The position numbers were made by a program, and so were the translations under genes. DNA of 64,000 nt. Source: Bombardia bombarda (Eukaryota > Ascomycota > Sordariomycetes > Sordariales > Lasiosphaeriaceae). Positions 40,993 to 51,745 of the stretch are shown here, in pieces. Position 1 is the first letter of the stretch. Each line of letters begins with the position of its first letter. The DNA lies in assembly GCA_030512295.1 (NCBI GenBank), contig JAULSR010000009.1, positions 744,001 through 808,000 of the forward strand. Direction: 5' to 3'. The notes below the pieces were generated by a model. It was not told the DNA's origin, searched no databases, and was given only the letters and a program-made list of their open reading frames with translations.

Positions 40993-43244
40993 TCACCCAC
41001 TTTTTGTCTTCCTGGCCATCGTGGATTGGCTCGCACCGGGCGAGATGATGCGCAGCAAGGGCTCGAGGACGTACAGCAGGAGGCTTATTCCGCCAAACAC
41101 CAGCATGGGGAGGCCCGAGAGGGTGATGTGGCCTATCACAGTCGAACCGTCAGCACTGAGCTCTGCAGGTAAACAGGGCCAGAGAACAGGGCCAGAGAAC
41201 AGGGCCAGAGAACAGGGCCAGAGTGGCACAATGCAGTCAGCTCTCACCAAAGAAACCGCCCCTCCTCTCCACGGTGTCCCACAGCTCCCCCACCAGCACC
41301 TCCTCCGCCCCCTCCCAGCGCCACGGCCCCCTGAGCCGAAACTTTGCGTTGAAGTTCGCGCCCAGCGCCCACACCAACGGGAGCTTGTACCATGTTCCTG
41401 CCACATCCGTCTTCCCGACCCATGCCAGCTGCAGAATCTCCGCGAGGCTTGGGGCTGCATCCATGTCCAGCGCCAGCTGGTACGCGTAGCTCTCATGGTC
41501 CACGCCATATCTTATCCTCGCCGTCGCGGGCATCTTGAGTCGATAATGCGGTTCGTCTGTCGGGAGGAGTGGCGTCTGCACCAGGAGGCGGGGGCAGACA
41601 AGACTCAGCACCCACAGCTGAGCCTGGAGCTCGGCGAGCGGCGGGATGGCGCCGAACGAGGGCCGCACAAATCCGATAAAAGCGACGCTGGGGTCGGAAG
41701 AGTGCCACATGTCGCGCGTGTCGAGGCCGCCCGGAGTTGCGTAAGAGCTGCTGCCACTGGCAGCAGCTGTGGCCGAGTCGTGGTCGTGGTCGTGGTCGAA
41801 AAATGGAAACGTCTGCGTGTAGCCGGTTGCAAAGACAACAATGTCGGGCTTGATTTCCTCGTCCTTGAGGCGGTCGTATTCCGGGCGTCCGTTGTTGAGA
41901 AAGCGCACGAGGCCGTTGCTGTCAACACGCGAAGGCCACGGTGCAAGGTCGATGTGACGCCCATGGGTATCGGCAACGGGGACCTGGATCAGGCTGGAGC
42001 GGATCTTCTGGACGAGACCGGACTCGCCGGCGGAGCGGTAGGGCGCTGATATGTACGGCATGGCTTTGTTGGATTTGTTGAAGAATACTAGGCAGTCAAG
42101 TCACTCACAGTCAGCAGCTGTTGATTGGACGACTAGAAGTAGTGCTTTTTTTGGGGCAAGAGTAAAACATCCACACACGCACTCTTGCTGGCGTGGTATC
42201 GTTCTTTCGATATCCCACCAACCCATTCGCCCAGTCCATACTTGGTGCCGCTCACCAGCCATAGGGTGGATTTGATAAAGATGTCATAGTACTCCCACAG
42301 CAGCATGTGATCCCGCAGCCAGGGATGCACATATGCCGTGTCGAAAAGGGAGGCGCTGCTGCTGTCCACGGGCACGTTGAGTCTGGTGGCATCTGGTTTG
42401 TTGCCAAGAATGGGAAGGATGACAGGGTCGGGGACTCTCTGGACGCCATCATGTCAGTTCACCCCACTTGCGAGCGAGTATTGTGTGTGCGCACACGAAG
42501 GACCCCCGGAACGACTTCCCACCTTTGGTGCACACAAGAACCCATCCCGGTGGCTCAACAGCACCCTCTTTGTCGGCGCATTGACAGCCATGTAGCAGAT
42601 GTCCATGCCGGTCTCGCCGCTTCCCAGGATCAGGACAGTTTTGTCGACTCCGAGCTGCGCTTTGGACTTGAAGTCGGCAGAGTGAAGCGTCTGTGGCACG
42701 TGGTTCATCCCTTCAATTGTTGGCAGATTCGGGGTGACATGCAGCCCGGAGCAGACAGCGATGGCGTCGCATTCGTATTCGACCATCTGGCCGGCCAGAT
42801 TTGACCGATAGGAGACGACATGGCCGCCGAGTGGTCTGCGACGAACAGACACAACTGGTGTTGACAGCTTGACATGCGGCCAGAGGCTGAAGCGTGTGCA
42901 GTAATCATGGAGGTACTGCACATAACGGGCAGCCGACAGAAAGTCAGGATCGTCTTCACGCGGTCGGAAATCAGAAAAGGTGGTCAGCTGTTTTGAGGAG
43001 ACGAGCTGTGATGGGTTAACCCAAAGGTCACCAGGACGAGACATGCCAATGAACAGCAGACCGCCCTACCCCTACCTACCTCTGCATCTTCGTAGACTCT
43101 ATGAGTAAACGTGCCGCCGATTGCGTCTTCGGCTTCAAACAAGACCGCCTCGATTGGATCGGAATCGAGAAATCGGTGGGCAGTCAAGAGATACTTCAGT
43201 GTGACCAGCCCAGAGGGGCCGCCCCCGATAACAGCCACGCGCAT
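40993..43244 (-). CDS. Flavin-containing monooxygenase (FMO-like), 637 aa, five exons
   Basis: Model: complement(join(40993-41162, 41248-42087, 42183-42438, 42523-43005, 43080-43244)). FAD-binding GGGPSG lies at residues 7-12, followed by GGTFTHRVYEDAELVSSKQL at the first junction. The NADPH-binding motif is LILGSGETGMD, and the linker motif FATGY is in VVFATGYTQTFPF. All four junctions fall in places that keep the family pattern; donors include GTAGGT, GTGCGT and the weaker GTGGGA. A hydrophobic segment near the C-terminus (LPMLVFGGISLLLYVLEPLL) probably anchors it in the ER membrane. It should hydroxylate a soft nucleophile (N or S) with NADPH and O2; substrate unknown. A DHDHDHD stretch is an odd insertion. 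Confidence 0.86.
41172..41222 (+). repeat. 13-bp tandem repeat inside the last FMO intron
   Basis: Four copies of AACAGGGCCAGAG fill most of the intron 41163-41247. Confidence 0.9.
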
Positions 43245-44460
43245 GGCTGCGATTGCGATGCAAAAAAAGTGCAGTTTACTTCTTAGGGAGTTGTTTAAAG
43301 TGCCATAATATCGTATCTCGGCTGTCTCGGGAGGTGGTCAGAAAAAGGGGTGTGCAAGCTCCTTTTATATACAGCACTGCCAGAGTGGATGGGACAAGGG
43401 GCGACCCGCCAAAAACGTGTTCCTGCACGACTTCTCGGGCCCGGGGACCTGGACAGCTGGTTGTAGGCAGTAAGTAGCAGGGGATGAACCCAATCCACGA
43501 GTGCCAAGCCATGCACGCACCTCTTGCAGCCACTAGCGGTGACCCCTGTGTGGTGTCATGCCCCCGCAAGTTTCGCTAGGATGGAACTTGTGAAGCTGAG
43601 CTTTATCCCAACATGGCCATTGCCCCGAGATGGAATTGTTCCCCGCATCGCTTTACGCCTGTCGGTATTCTCGACATCTGGGACTGGCGAATCTTGTTGT
43701 TCTCCGAAAAGACACTAACCCTGTGCAACATTTGGTACTTTGGTAGGAGCTAAATGCTGACCCAGAGGATGTACATTGATGAGTAAACGGTCTTCCATGG
43801 TCAGTCATGTTCGTAAAAGTAAAGCTTGACCTTTCGTATGAGCCGTCTGATCGGCTGAAGGTCCTTCGTGAGATGGGGTGTGGACTTCACCCAGCCAAAA
43901 GACGGCGGCCGCTGGCTCTCCATTACCCATTCTCCACCTTGGTCCAAGAGAGACGATTCCAGCAAAAGTCGGCAGATACGTATTTTTTTTATCATCCGAG
44001 CAGACTCAGCTCCCGGTTCAGTTCAAGGAAGAACAAGGTCTTTGGTAGCACTATGGAAGCTTTATGGATACTAAGCCCACACGTCGGACTCAACTACTTC
44101 TGGATGAGTACGTAGAGGTCAACCCAGAGGGACGCAGGTGCGCCACCGTTACAATAACCGTCACAATAAACAAAACTTCACTCCAGGTTACAAGATGATG
44201 ATACAATAGCGCGCGATAGAATGAAAGAGCTTGGTTAAAGTGGTATTATGTACCATACCTAATCGTTTTTTTTTTTTCTGCGTTATCTCCACGTCATCCG
44301 ATTCCCCCCCCCCCCCATTGCTTCTTCTCCTTTTTAGTTTGCTGCTGCTCTCCACACCACCAGTCCTCCATCTCCGCACCTCATACTCGCTCAATCATCC
44401 CGGATATCATCTTGCACATGGCCAGACACCTGGGCCTTGCCATGTCCAACCTGGACCTTC
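43245..44460. other. Intergenic, no gene seen
   Basis: Upstream region of the FMO gene and 3' flank of the next minus-strand gene. Contains short T and C homopolymers near 44270-44320. Confidence 0.5.
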
Positions 44461-45759
44461 TCATGTCCAACCTGGACCTTCTTCACCTAGCTGTTCCCCT
44501 TCTTCCAGGTCGGGTATGGCTGGGGGCGCCGGACCACAGGAAAGACGATCCTTCCAAACCGGAACGGAGGGAGCTGCTGCAGCGGCAGCACGAACCGCAG
44601 CCGAAGAAAACTGGATGGGGACCGGAAAGGGCTTGACATCCTGTGGCTCGGTCATGGCCTCGGGAGACGGAGACGCGCCAGTCGTCTGGGCCCGGCTGAC
44701 GGCTGCGGCTGCTCGGATAATGATGGCCCTGTTCTCGACCTCGCGACGGAGCTTTTCGCCGATGAGGCCCAAGAAGCCGGGATTCGCCCAATGAAGGTCG
44801 ATGAACACCTTGGTGGAGACAGGCCAGGGCTGTCTTCCCTCGGTGACGGCGTACATGCTTCCCAGGTTCAGGATAGGCGACTTGAGGTCGGCATTGACGC
44901 CGGACCCGTTCAGCGCACTGACGAGTCTCTCCTCGAGGTTCTGGATCGCCCTGACGTCCTTTGGTCGAGCGGTATGCCTGTAGCCCTTGTAGTCAGCAGC
45001 TGTAGGGAAAACCGTGTGGTGCTTGTCCTCGCACACGCAGACGTTGTCGAAGTGGCCACGGTTCCAGAATAGGCCAAACAGAAAGTACCAGGCCTCTTTG
45101 TAAGCGGCGCGGACATCCCGGTCGACGACGTGGTCCCAATCGTTGGGGGCTTGGTTGCCTTTCATGGCCGTCTGCAGCCGGGCCATGATTGCAACGAAGA
45201 GGGCCGTGTCAAGCTCACCCAGCCAGAAGAGCTGCACTCTCGCGCCGCTGATGTTGCGCTTGTTCAGATAGCAGGCCATCCAAAGAATCCAGCCCCGCTC
45301 TCCGCCGTAGGCCCAGTCCGGGTCGACGATGAAGCGCTCTCTGGCCTTGGCGAGAGCGCGCTTGACTTGCTCCACCTCGAGTCCGTCAGGTCCAGGACCG
45401 AGCTTGGCGAGACCTTGGAGGGAGGGCCCCCAGTCTGGGGAGGCCAGGTCGTGCACATGGGGGAGGCGGTGATGGAGAGCGTCGAAGCGGGGCCTGGGTA
45501 TCTTCACCAGGTAGAGGTTCAGGCAGCGCTGGATGGTCGGGGTGCAGAGGCCGGCATCCTTCATGAGAGTCGCCAGAAGCACGAACTGTTGGAGGGCGTT
45601 GCTGTTGGAAGCCTCAAGAAGGTCGTTCTTGACTTGATGAGTGTGGGAAGGACCACCCCTGGTGAGAGCCGTCTCGAGACTTGGGGCTGCGGGCTTGGCA
45701 GCAGTGTTGTCGTCGGCGCCGGCCATGTTGGCGCCATCAACTTTGGACATGTCGCCCAT
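44461..45759 (-). CDS. Hypothetical protein, 432 aa, tandem paralogue A
   Basis: Starts at ATG 45759 (ATCGCCATGGGCG); the frame is open upstream without another ATG. Residues ~55-320 form a conserved globular part shared with the neighbour at 46501-47742: GLCTP.I, LAKLGPGPDGL, WAYGGERGWILW, LFWLGELDTALFVAIMARLQTA, EAWYFLFGLFW, VCVCEDK..TVFPT. The C-terminal ~100 residues are Ala/Pro-rich and differ from the neighbour. No signal peptide or membrane helix. I do not recognise the family. The tryptophan- and glycine-rich invariant blocks suggest a structured, possibly catalytic or binding, core. The plus strand also has an open frame here, but its product is a mirror of this one. Confidence 0.75.
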   Translation of the reverse strand: MGDMSKVDGANMAGADDNTAAKPAAPSLETALTRGGPSHTHQVKNDLLEASNSNALQQFVLLATLMKDAGLCTPTIQRCLNLYLVKIPRPRFDALHHRLPHVHDLASPDWGPSLQGLAKLGPGPDGLEVEQVKRALAKARERFIVDPDWAYGGERGWILWMACYLNKRNISGARVQLFWLGELDTALFVAIMARLQTAMKGNQAPNDWDHVVDRDVRAAYKEAWYFLFGLFWNRGHFDNVCVCEDKHHTVFPTAADYKGYRHTARPKDVRAIQNLEERLVSALNGSGVNADLKSPILNLGSMYAVTEGRQPWPVSTKVFIDLHWANPGFLGLIGEKLRREVENRAIIIRAAAAVSRAQTTGASPSPEAMTEPQDVKPFPVPIQFSSAAVRAAAAAAPSVPVWKDRLSCGPAPPAIPDLEEGEQLGEEGPGWT

Positions 45760-46500
45760 GGCGATGTTGGGTTGTCGAAGGTGGTTGTGTAAAAGAAGCA
45801 CGAGATGTGGAAGGAAGTTTTGGTGTTGTCTGTCGGACCTTCAGGTTTTGCTTTTTTTGAGGATTGGGGAAAGAAAGAAAAAGTCGAGAGTTCCAAGCCG
45901 AGCACGATGGATTTATAGGCAGAGGCTGCCAGACTTGCATTGACTTGCTGTTCTTACCTCAGTGGAAAGATGCGTTGTTGGTTATTCAATCGAATTACAC
46001 CTTCCTAGAAAACGCATTGAATTGGAGGCGGCCGACACAGAAGGTGCCCCAAAGGCACCTAGTGAAGCCCACTATCCCCCTACAGCATGGGATCAAAAAG
46101 TCTCACGTAGGGCAGGCAGGCATTAAGAGGTAAGATAGTTTGGGTCTAGAGAATGTGACATCTGCTGGACATTTAGTTCTGGCACTTCCTATGGGGGCTC
46201 AATCCCTTCCCTAAATTCGTCAACTTCATCTCACTTTTGACTGCCGCCCTGTCTGGTAGATGGCGCGAGAAATAGGAGCAGTGACTAACTATTCTACAGG
46301 ATTGACAGGAAGGATACATTACGATCCAATTCACATTACGATCCAATTCACATTACGTTGCACGATAAAGACAAGATGTGGGCTGAGTGAAGTGTGTGTA
46401 TTACAAAAACAAAAACAAACTGGATTATTACGCTAGATTTTACAACTTGATCACTATCACCGATGACTTCCTCCCCGTGCCTTCTCCAAAACCGACATGT

Positions 46501-47742
46501 TTAAGCAGAGCGCTTTCCCTTTCCAGCCTTCCAGGTAGGATGGGGCTCAGGGCGGCGGACGTTGATGACGGGAATCTTTCCCACAGGAAGTGCGGTAATA
46601 GTTTCCTCCTTCTGAGCCTTCGCGTCACCCTTCGGCTTGGGAAACGGCTCGAGCTTTCCCTGAGAGCCCAGCACCTGCTTTCCAGATGGACGGTTCGAGC
46701 GCTTTCTCTTCTTCTCGCGCTGAGCCTTAGCAGCCTCCTTAGCGGCCTTCATCTCGCGACGTCGGCTGGTCATATCAGCGAGGAGCTTCAAGAACTCTTC
46801 ATTCTGCCAGTGGAGGTCGTTGAAGACGGACTTGGATGCTGGGTGGGGCTTGGTGGCATCGTCGACCATGTAGAGCTTGCCGATGCTGGTGATGGGAGAC
46901 TTGAGCTCCTCGTTGATGCCGCACTCGTCGAGCACAGCGACAATGCGATCCTCCATGTCGCCGACAGCCTTGCCGTTGGGGTGGTGGGCGACAACCCTGC
47001 GGCCTTTGTATTCGGCCATGGTGGGGAAGACGGTCGACTTGTCAGCGCAGACGCAGACCTGGTCAAAGTGCTTGACGCTCCAAAAGAGGCCGAAGACGGA
47101 GTACCACGCCTCACGGTAGATGGCCTGGAGCTTAGGAGACACAAGAGAGGTGAAGTCCTCGCCGATACGGGCGGTCTGGATGCGCGCCACGAGGGAGATA
47201 AAAAGGGCGGCATCGAGCTCGCCAAGCCAGAACGAGCTGTGGCGAACGTTGTCCTGGAACCGGTAGCTCAGGCGTGTCGCAGCCCAGAGAAACCATCCCC
47301 TCTCGGCTCCGTAGAACCAATCAGGATCCTCAACGAGTCTCTTGCGTGCGCTGACAAGGGCGGCATGAACGTCCTCGGCAGGAAGACCCTCCGGGCCGGG
47401 CCCCAGCTTCGCGAGCCCATTGAGATCGGGCTGCCAGTCGGGCTTCTCCAGGTTCCGCACGTTGGGCATGTGCTTTCGGAGTTCCATGAAGTCTCGGTGA
47501 CGGATGTTCTTCAGGTACTTGGAGAGACAGGTCTTGATATCGGGCGTGCAGAGGCCCGAACGCTTGATGAGACTGACAAGCAGGACAAATCGACGGACGT
47601 TGTCGTTGGTGGCGGCCGAGTCGGGTCCAGAGATGCGAGATCCGATTTTGGATCCGATTTTGGATTGGCGAGCAGTGGAGGTTGGCTGCTTGGTACCACT
47701 GTCGACGGCATCAGATGTGCCGTTGTTCTTGATGGAGACCAT
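46501..47742 (-). CDS. Hypothetical protein, 413 aa, tandem paralogue B
   Basis: ATG at 47742 (ATCATGGTC). Its core (residues ~50-310) matches paralogue A in order and spacing: GLCTPDIKTCL, GLAKLGPGPEGL, YGAERGWFLW, FWLGELDAALFISLVARIQTA, EAWYSVFGLFW, VCVCADKSTVFPT, ELKSPI. The C-terminus is strongly basic (AKAQREKKRKRSNRPSGK), resembling a nuclear localisation signal absent from A. Ser/Thr-rich N-terminus with a short repeat (SKIGSKIGSR). Same strand as A, about 740 bp upstream, so a local duplication is the simplest origin. No known domain recognised. A long antisense frame (46387-47748) overlaps it and I treat it as spurious. Confidence 0.75.
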   Translation of the reverse strand: MVSIKNNGTSDAVDSGTKQPTSTARQSKIGSKIGSRISGPDSAATNDNVRRFVLLVSLIKRSGLCTPDIKTCLSKYLKNIRHRDFMELRKHMPNVRNLEKPDWQPDLNGLAKLGPGPEGLPAEDVHAALVSARKRLVEDPDWFYGAERGWFLWAATRLSYRFQDNVRHSSFWLGELDAALFISLVARIQTARIGEDFTSLVSPKLQAIYREAWYSVFGLFWSVKHFDQVCVCADKSTVFPTMAEYKGRRVVAHHPNGKAVGDMEDRIVAVLDECGINEELKSPITSIGKLYMVDDATKPHPASKSVFNDLHWQNEEFLKLLADMTSRRREMKAAKEAAKAQREKKRKRSNRPSGKQVLGSQGKLEPFPKPKGDAKAQKEETITALPVGKIPVINVRRPEPHPTWKAGKGKRSA

Positions 47743-48299
47743 GATTGAGGTTGGTTGTGTTGATGTAGGATAGAAAGTGTATGATAGAAATTGTATGTAT
47801 TAATTATGGATGTGGTTGGTACGGTTGAGCGAGGAGTGATGGGGTGTGTGGTGTATGTGGTGTGGTTCAGGTTCAGAAAAGTTCAGATGTCGAGGGCGAG
47901 GACGGTGCTTTTATAGAAAAGAAGAATGACAGGTCCCGCAGCCGACTCCAATGCACCTGCCAAAGGGTTCCATTGACTTTCAGCTGGCAAGAAGAAAGGG
48001 CAATCAAGCCCTTACTTACTTCACGAACAGCCCACAAGGTTAAGAATAGCTACCTTGTACAGTAACCGTCTGATAGTTCAGACGAAAGGGTCAAATCTCG
48101 GCTGAAAGGTGCTTCGGGACCGAGGACGTCGCGCCCAGGATACTACAAGTAGAACAAGAAGGTAGAATATATACAGCTCGATGTTGCGATTCAGAGCGGT
48201 ATGGCTCTTTGTGTTGTCTACCAAGAGCTGAAACTGATGCGCTTTGTGCCAGTTTCATTGTACAATGCATTGTACTTATAGTCAAGATTGAGGTTGCAT

Positions 48300-48528
48300 T
48301 GTGTTTTAGCGACTGTAGTTTGCCTAGTCTTCTCTCGCCCCCAGGCCAACTGGCACCGGCCAGATTCAGCTGGTTGAATGTGAAGTAAAGTCGCCCGTCC
48401 GTCGCGATGCTCATGGTATCCACCCAGTTAATCCGCGGGTCACGCACAAACGTGGTTGTCGAGGTATTTATATTGCCACGAGGTACGTGTACGGTGGCGG
48501 TGGCCAGGGGTACAGGTGGTCTCGCCAT
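48300..48528 (-). pseudogene. Fragment of an MRJP/SMP-30-like gene
   Basis: A minus-strand frame starting at 48528 contains TTFVRDPRINWVDTMSIATD and GRLYFTFNQLNLAGASWPGG. This is the near-C-terminal block of fungal major-royal-jelly-protein/SMP-30-like beta-propellers (family form DPRINWVDTLS..DGYLYFT.NQL). Only about 60 residues of similarity remain. Neither the preceding propeller blades nor the usual C-terminus is found nearby; the frame continues to 48091 without resemblance. It is probably a gene relic; an unannotated exon of a split gene is less likely. Family call from memory of the motif. Confidence 0.5.
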
Positions 48529-48914
48529 GCTCTCATCATTAGCTACATCTTACATCCAGAGGAGAGATGTTGAATGGTATTGCGGGCCAGTGTAGGCCTC
48601 GATCAACTGCAACTGCAGCAACTTCGGAGTTTTACCTTGCTGTTGATGTGTGCAAGGTAAGATCGTGAATAGTAGCATGTACTACGCTTAGTAAGGAACC
48701 AGTGTATTACCGATCAACGTCGACTGGTGGAATACTTGTTTCGCCAGGACAAGATGACGACCCAGCTAACCGATATTGAAACCGTTACCATCACTGTTTC
48801 TTCGATGTTTATATGGTATTCCCACGCTTCCGACATTTTAGTTCACTGTTGAACTAGACGCTGATCATGAAAACCACAGGCTGCAAACATACTTACATCC
48901 AAAGTCATGGCACA

Positions 48915-49247
48915 TTAAAACAATGAATCATCCTTATCCGCGCTCCAATCCGATAAAAACCTCGTAAGCCCGGGATCCTTCCCCGTCGGCCTTCCCTCTG
49001 CGTCTGCCTGACGGCTCTGCATGGCACCACCACCAGTCACTGCAGCCTCGCGGGCGAGATGATGGCGGTGCTTCCACTTCCAGAATGAATAGCTCCAAAT
49101 CGGATTCACAATACTGAGCGACGACTCTCCAGAAAAAGTCTCGCTGTCGTCGTAGAGCTTGGTCACTACCTTGGGTGGAGGCAATGGGAGTGATCCAGAC
49201 TTCTTCAACTGGCCACTGCTGTCGGTGACGTCCTCTGCTGAGAGCAT
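48915..49247 (-). other. Possible exon or small gene, 110 codons
   Basis: ATG at 49247; includes VVTKLYDDSETFSGESS and NPIWSYSFWKWKHRHHLARE, which look coding. It begins 7 bp after the stop of the 422-aa frame upstream. A GTGATC...TTATAG intron (acceptor at about 49253) could join the two in phase, but the donor is poor. Unresolved. Confidence 0.35.
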
Positions 49248-49253
49248 GTTGTC

Positions 49254-50522
49254 CTATAACAATCTTTCCTCCTTTTCTTCCCCTCCTGCGACCACATGGT
49301 CGAGAGAGTGGTGGTCTGGGCTGTGTAGCCACCGCTGCAGGAGTTCATCAGACTGGCCTTTCTGGTTTGGGATCACTGGAGCAGAGCAGGAATAAGCCAA
49401 GTCACTGTTTGGAGCATGCTTTTGGGGATCGACATGGTCGTATTGCGCGGCTGCGGGAAGGTATCCATAAGGGAAGCATGGGACTGGGCGGTATGACAGT
49501 AGCGGCATGTGTGACGAGGGGATGAACTCGGCTGCTTGTGGACGAAGCGGCGATGTGCCTCTGATGGGACCGTTCTGAGGTCTCTCTCGGTACCTCTTCC
49601 GAGGTTGGGTAGTGGCCAAAGGATAGAAACCCCAGCACTCGCAATCTTGGTTGCAATTCTCAGACGACTGGCTGCTGCAGAGACTCGCCAGCTCCGGCAC
49701 TTCGGCCCCGTCCTCAGGTCGACTCTCATACGCACAGTCAAACTTGGACCCCCTGGGATATCCCAACTCTTCCTCTCCTTTGGATTGTGAGTTATTGTCA
49801 TCCTTATCGCCAGCATCGCCATCGTTATCCTGTCTGTCCCAAAAGGAGTCGTGATAGTTGTCGCCATCACTATCGTCGTCAGACTCAAGGCGAAAGATAT
49901 CGCTAGAATCGCTGCTAAAGTTGCTGTCGGAACCAGCTGAACTTGTTCGATGGGATGACCTGCTCATCAACTCAATTTCCTCATTGTCGCTCGAGTGCCA
50001 GCTTTTAGACGAGCGGATGCCTCTCCGCCGTGCGGAAGCCCTGGAGCGAGCGTTGTCCAGGGGCAGCACCCGGCCCATCTCAAAGTGATCGAGGCTACCC
50101 GACCCGCTGGCAAAACAGTCTCGCAGCCCTTCCGAGTAACTGGTCGGGGACGGATACTCGGGGCGGAATGTTGGGGACCAGACCAGCCGAGAGTAAGAGT
50201 CGGGGTACCCCAGCGGAAGGGAGGGAGCCAGAAACTGGCCGGGTGGGTTCCGCAATTGGCCGGGTGGGTTGTCCAGAACTGGAGGCGCGGATTCAGGGCG
50301 GTTCAGCGAATACAAAAATAACGGCAAAGAGCGATGAAACGACTCCTCTTGATCATCAAGCTCTTGATCATCCAGCACCTCGTCCACGTGCTGGCGGTGT
50401 ATCTCGTCGTCTGCTAGTTCGTGTTGTACGACATGTGGGAGAGGACTTGGGCCTCGTCTGAGCCGCCATGGTCGGGGTGTGTCTGGCCTCTGTTGGAGAC
50501 GTGGCGGAGATTCCTCTCTCAT
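49254..50522 (-). CDS. Hypothetical acidic Ser-rich protein, 422 aa (or first exon of a longer gene)
   Basis: ATG at 50522. Low complexity throughout: an Arg/Pro-rich N-terminus, a duplicated DNPPGQLRNPPGQ segment, a basic SRASARRRGIRSSKSW stretch, then a long Ser/Asp-rich acidic region (residues ~185-250) and a Tyr/Pro-rich C-terminal part. No known domain, signal peptide or membrane helix. Such composition suits a regulatory or scaffold protein, but I assign no role. It is divergent from the MFS gene, with a 1.2-kb shared intergenic region. The 3' end is uncertain (see the next frame at 48915-49247). Confidence 0.5.
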   Translation of the reverse strand: MREESPPRLQQRPDTPRPWRLRRGPSPLPHVVQHELADDEIHRQHVDEVLDDQELDDQEESFHRSLPLFLYSLNRPESAPPVLDNPPGQLRNPPGQFLAPSLPLGYPDSYSRLVWSPTFRPEYPSPTSYSEGLRDCFASGSGSLDHFEMGRVLPLDNARSRASARRRGIRSSKSWHSSDNEEIELMSRSSHRTSSAGSDSNFSSDSSDIFRLESDDDSDGDNYHDSFWDRQDNDGDAGDKDDNNSQSKGEEELGYPRGSKFDCAYESRPEDGAEVPELASLCSSQSSENCNQDCECWGFYPLATTQPRKRYRERPQNGPIRGTSPLRPQAAEFIPSSHMPLLSYRPVPCFPYGYLPAAAQYDHVDPQKHAPNSDLAYSCSAPVIPNQKGQSDELLQRWLHSPDHHSLDHVVAGGEEKEERLL

Positions 50523-51745
50523 AACGACGATAGTGATACTCGGCGGCTCTGTAAGTAGCTAGTCAAGTGATGGTAACATGAATGTCTGCTGTAGGCAGCA
50601 AAACGGATACGTAAACAAGCAAAAGATGAAGGCCTGCGACGAGACAAAGCTGCATCCCAAGTGCAGAGATTTAGTTGGAGACAGACATCCATGGATGAAA
50701 TAAAACTGAAGTAAGCGCAGGAGCGACGACGCCAACATCTACCTACCTTGAGCTACCTACCTTGAGCTACCTACCTACCTACCTACGTAAGTTCGATAAA
50801 TTGTCCATTGCGAGAAAGCGCGACTGGGTGAACCTAACCCGGGCCAGACAGGCACTAAAAACCGTAACTTAGAGTTGAAATCGTTTCTATTGTTGTAAAT
50901 AGTTGACATCGCATTGGCGACTGGTTTTATGGGACAGCCAGATGCCTAAGTAGACATGGACCCAATTCCAGGTGGATGGACGTGAGGTCCATGGGTTGGT
51001 TGTGTTGTGATCTGGCGACGGTGCGGAATGGCGGTTTGGTTCAGTGGAGACTGCAGACTGTGCAGTGGGGTGGCGTATTGTTCAGTCCCAAAAGACATGG
51101 AATTGTTAACATGGCGGGGCATTTCCTTCCTTCCCTGCTTTCCTTCCGGCAGCTCCCAGCGGCAGTGGCGACCGGCCCGTCAGGGTGGCTCTTCTTGGCT
51201 TTCCCCAGGACGAATCAGAGCCCACCCATTAACGATGACAACAGATGTATGACCGCGATTCACTACAGTACAGTGCACTTCCAGGACGGAGGTTGCTTTG
51301 ATTGACCAATTTCCATTGTGACTACCTACCTAGGTATTATAGAATTATTCGAGTGCAAGTGCGACACTGCATCGTCGCAAAAGAGCCCCCTCGCGCCTGC
51401 CTCGGCATTACATTACTGGCTGATGGACCCTGACCCGAGGGTGGTGGGCAGGCAAAAAGGGTTGGTCAGAAGCTTCCGACAACCAGACTCGAGCCAGGTT
51501 CGCGGGCCCCTCCCTCCATCGTCATTCGTCACCACCTCCGCTCGCACGACCCAGACCCCGTCGAGCCTGCAGCAAGGTCCGATCTTGCATTGCAGTGGCC
51601 AGCACCCCTCAGGATTCCTTGATCCATACGACCTTCGATTTTTGGGCAATTAATCGCTCACGATTGAATAACGACGGCTGCATGTGCGCGACACCGGACC
51701 GATACGATTGGCATCGCCAGTCCGCTCTCTAGAGCCTAGGCTAGG
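50523..51745. other. Divergent intergenic region
   Basis: Between the acidic Ser-rich gene and the MFS gene. Contains a CTAC/CTACCTTGAG microsatellite at 50740-50786. No gene seen. Confidence 0.55.

Noticed and set aside
46387..47748. Long plus-strand open frame of 453 codons
   Set aside because: It lies antisense to the 413-aa gene, whose protein is clearly paralogous to the neighbour. The antisense product has Leu/Val/Gly-heavy composition typical of the mirror of a G+C-rich gene.
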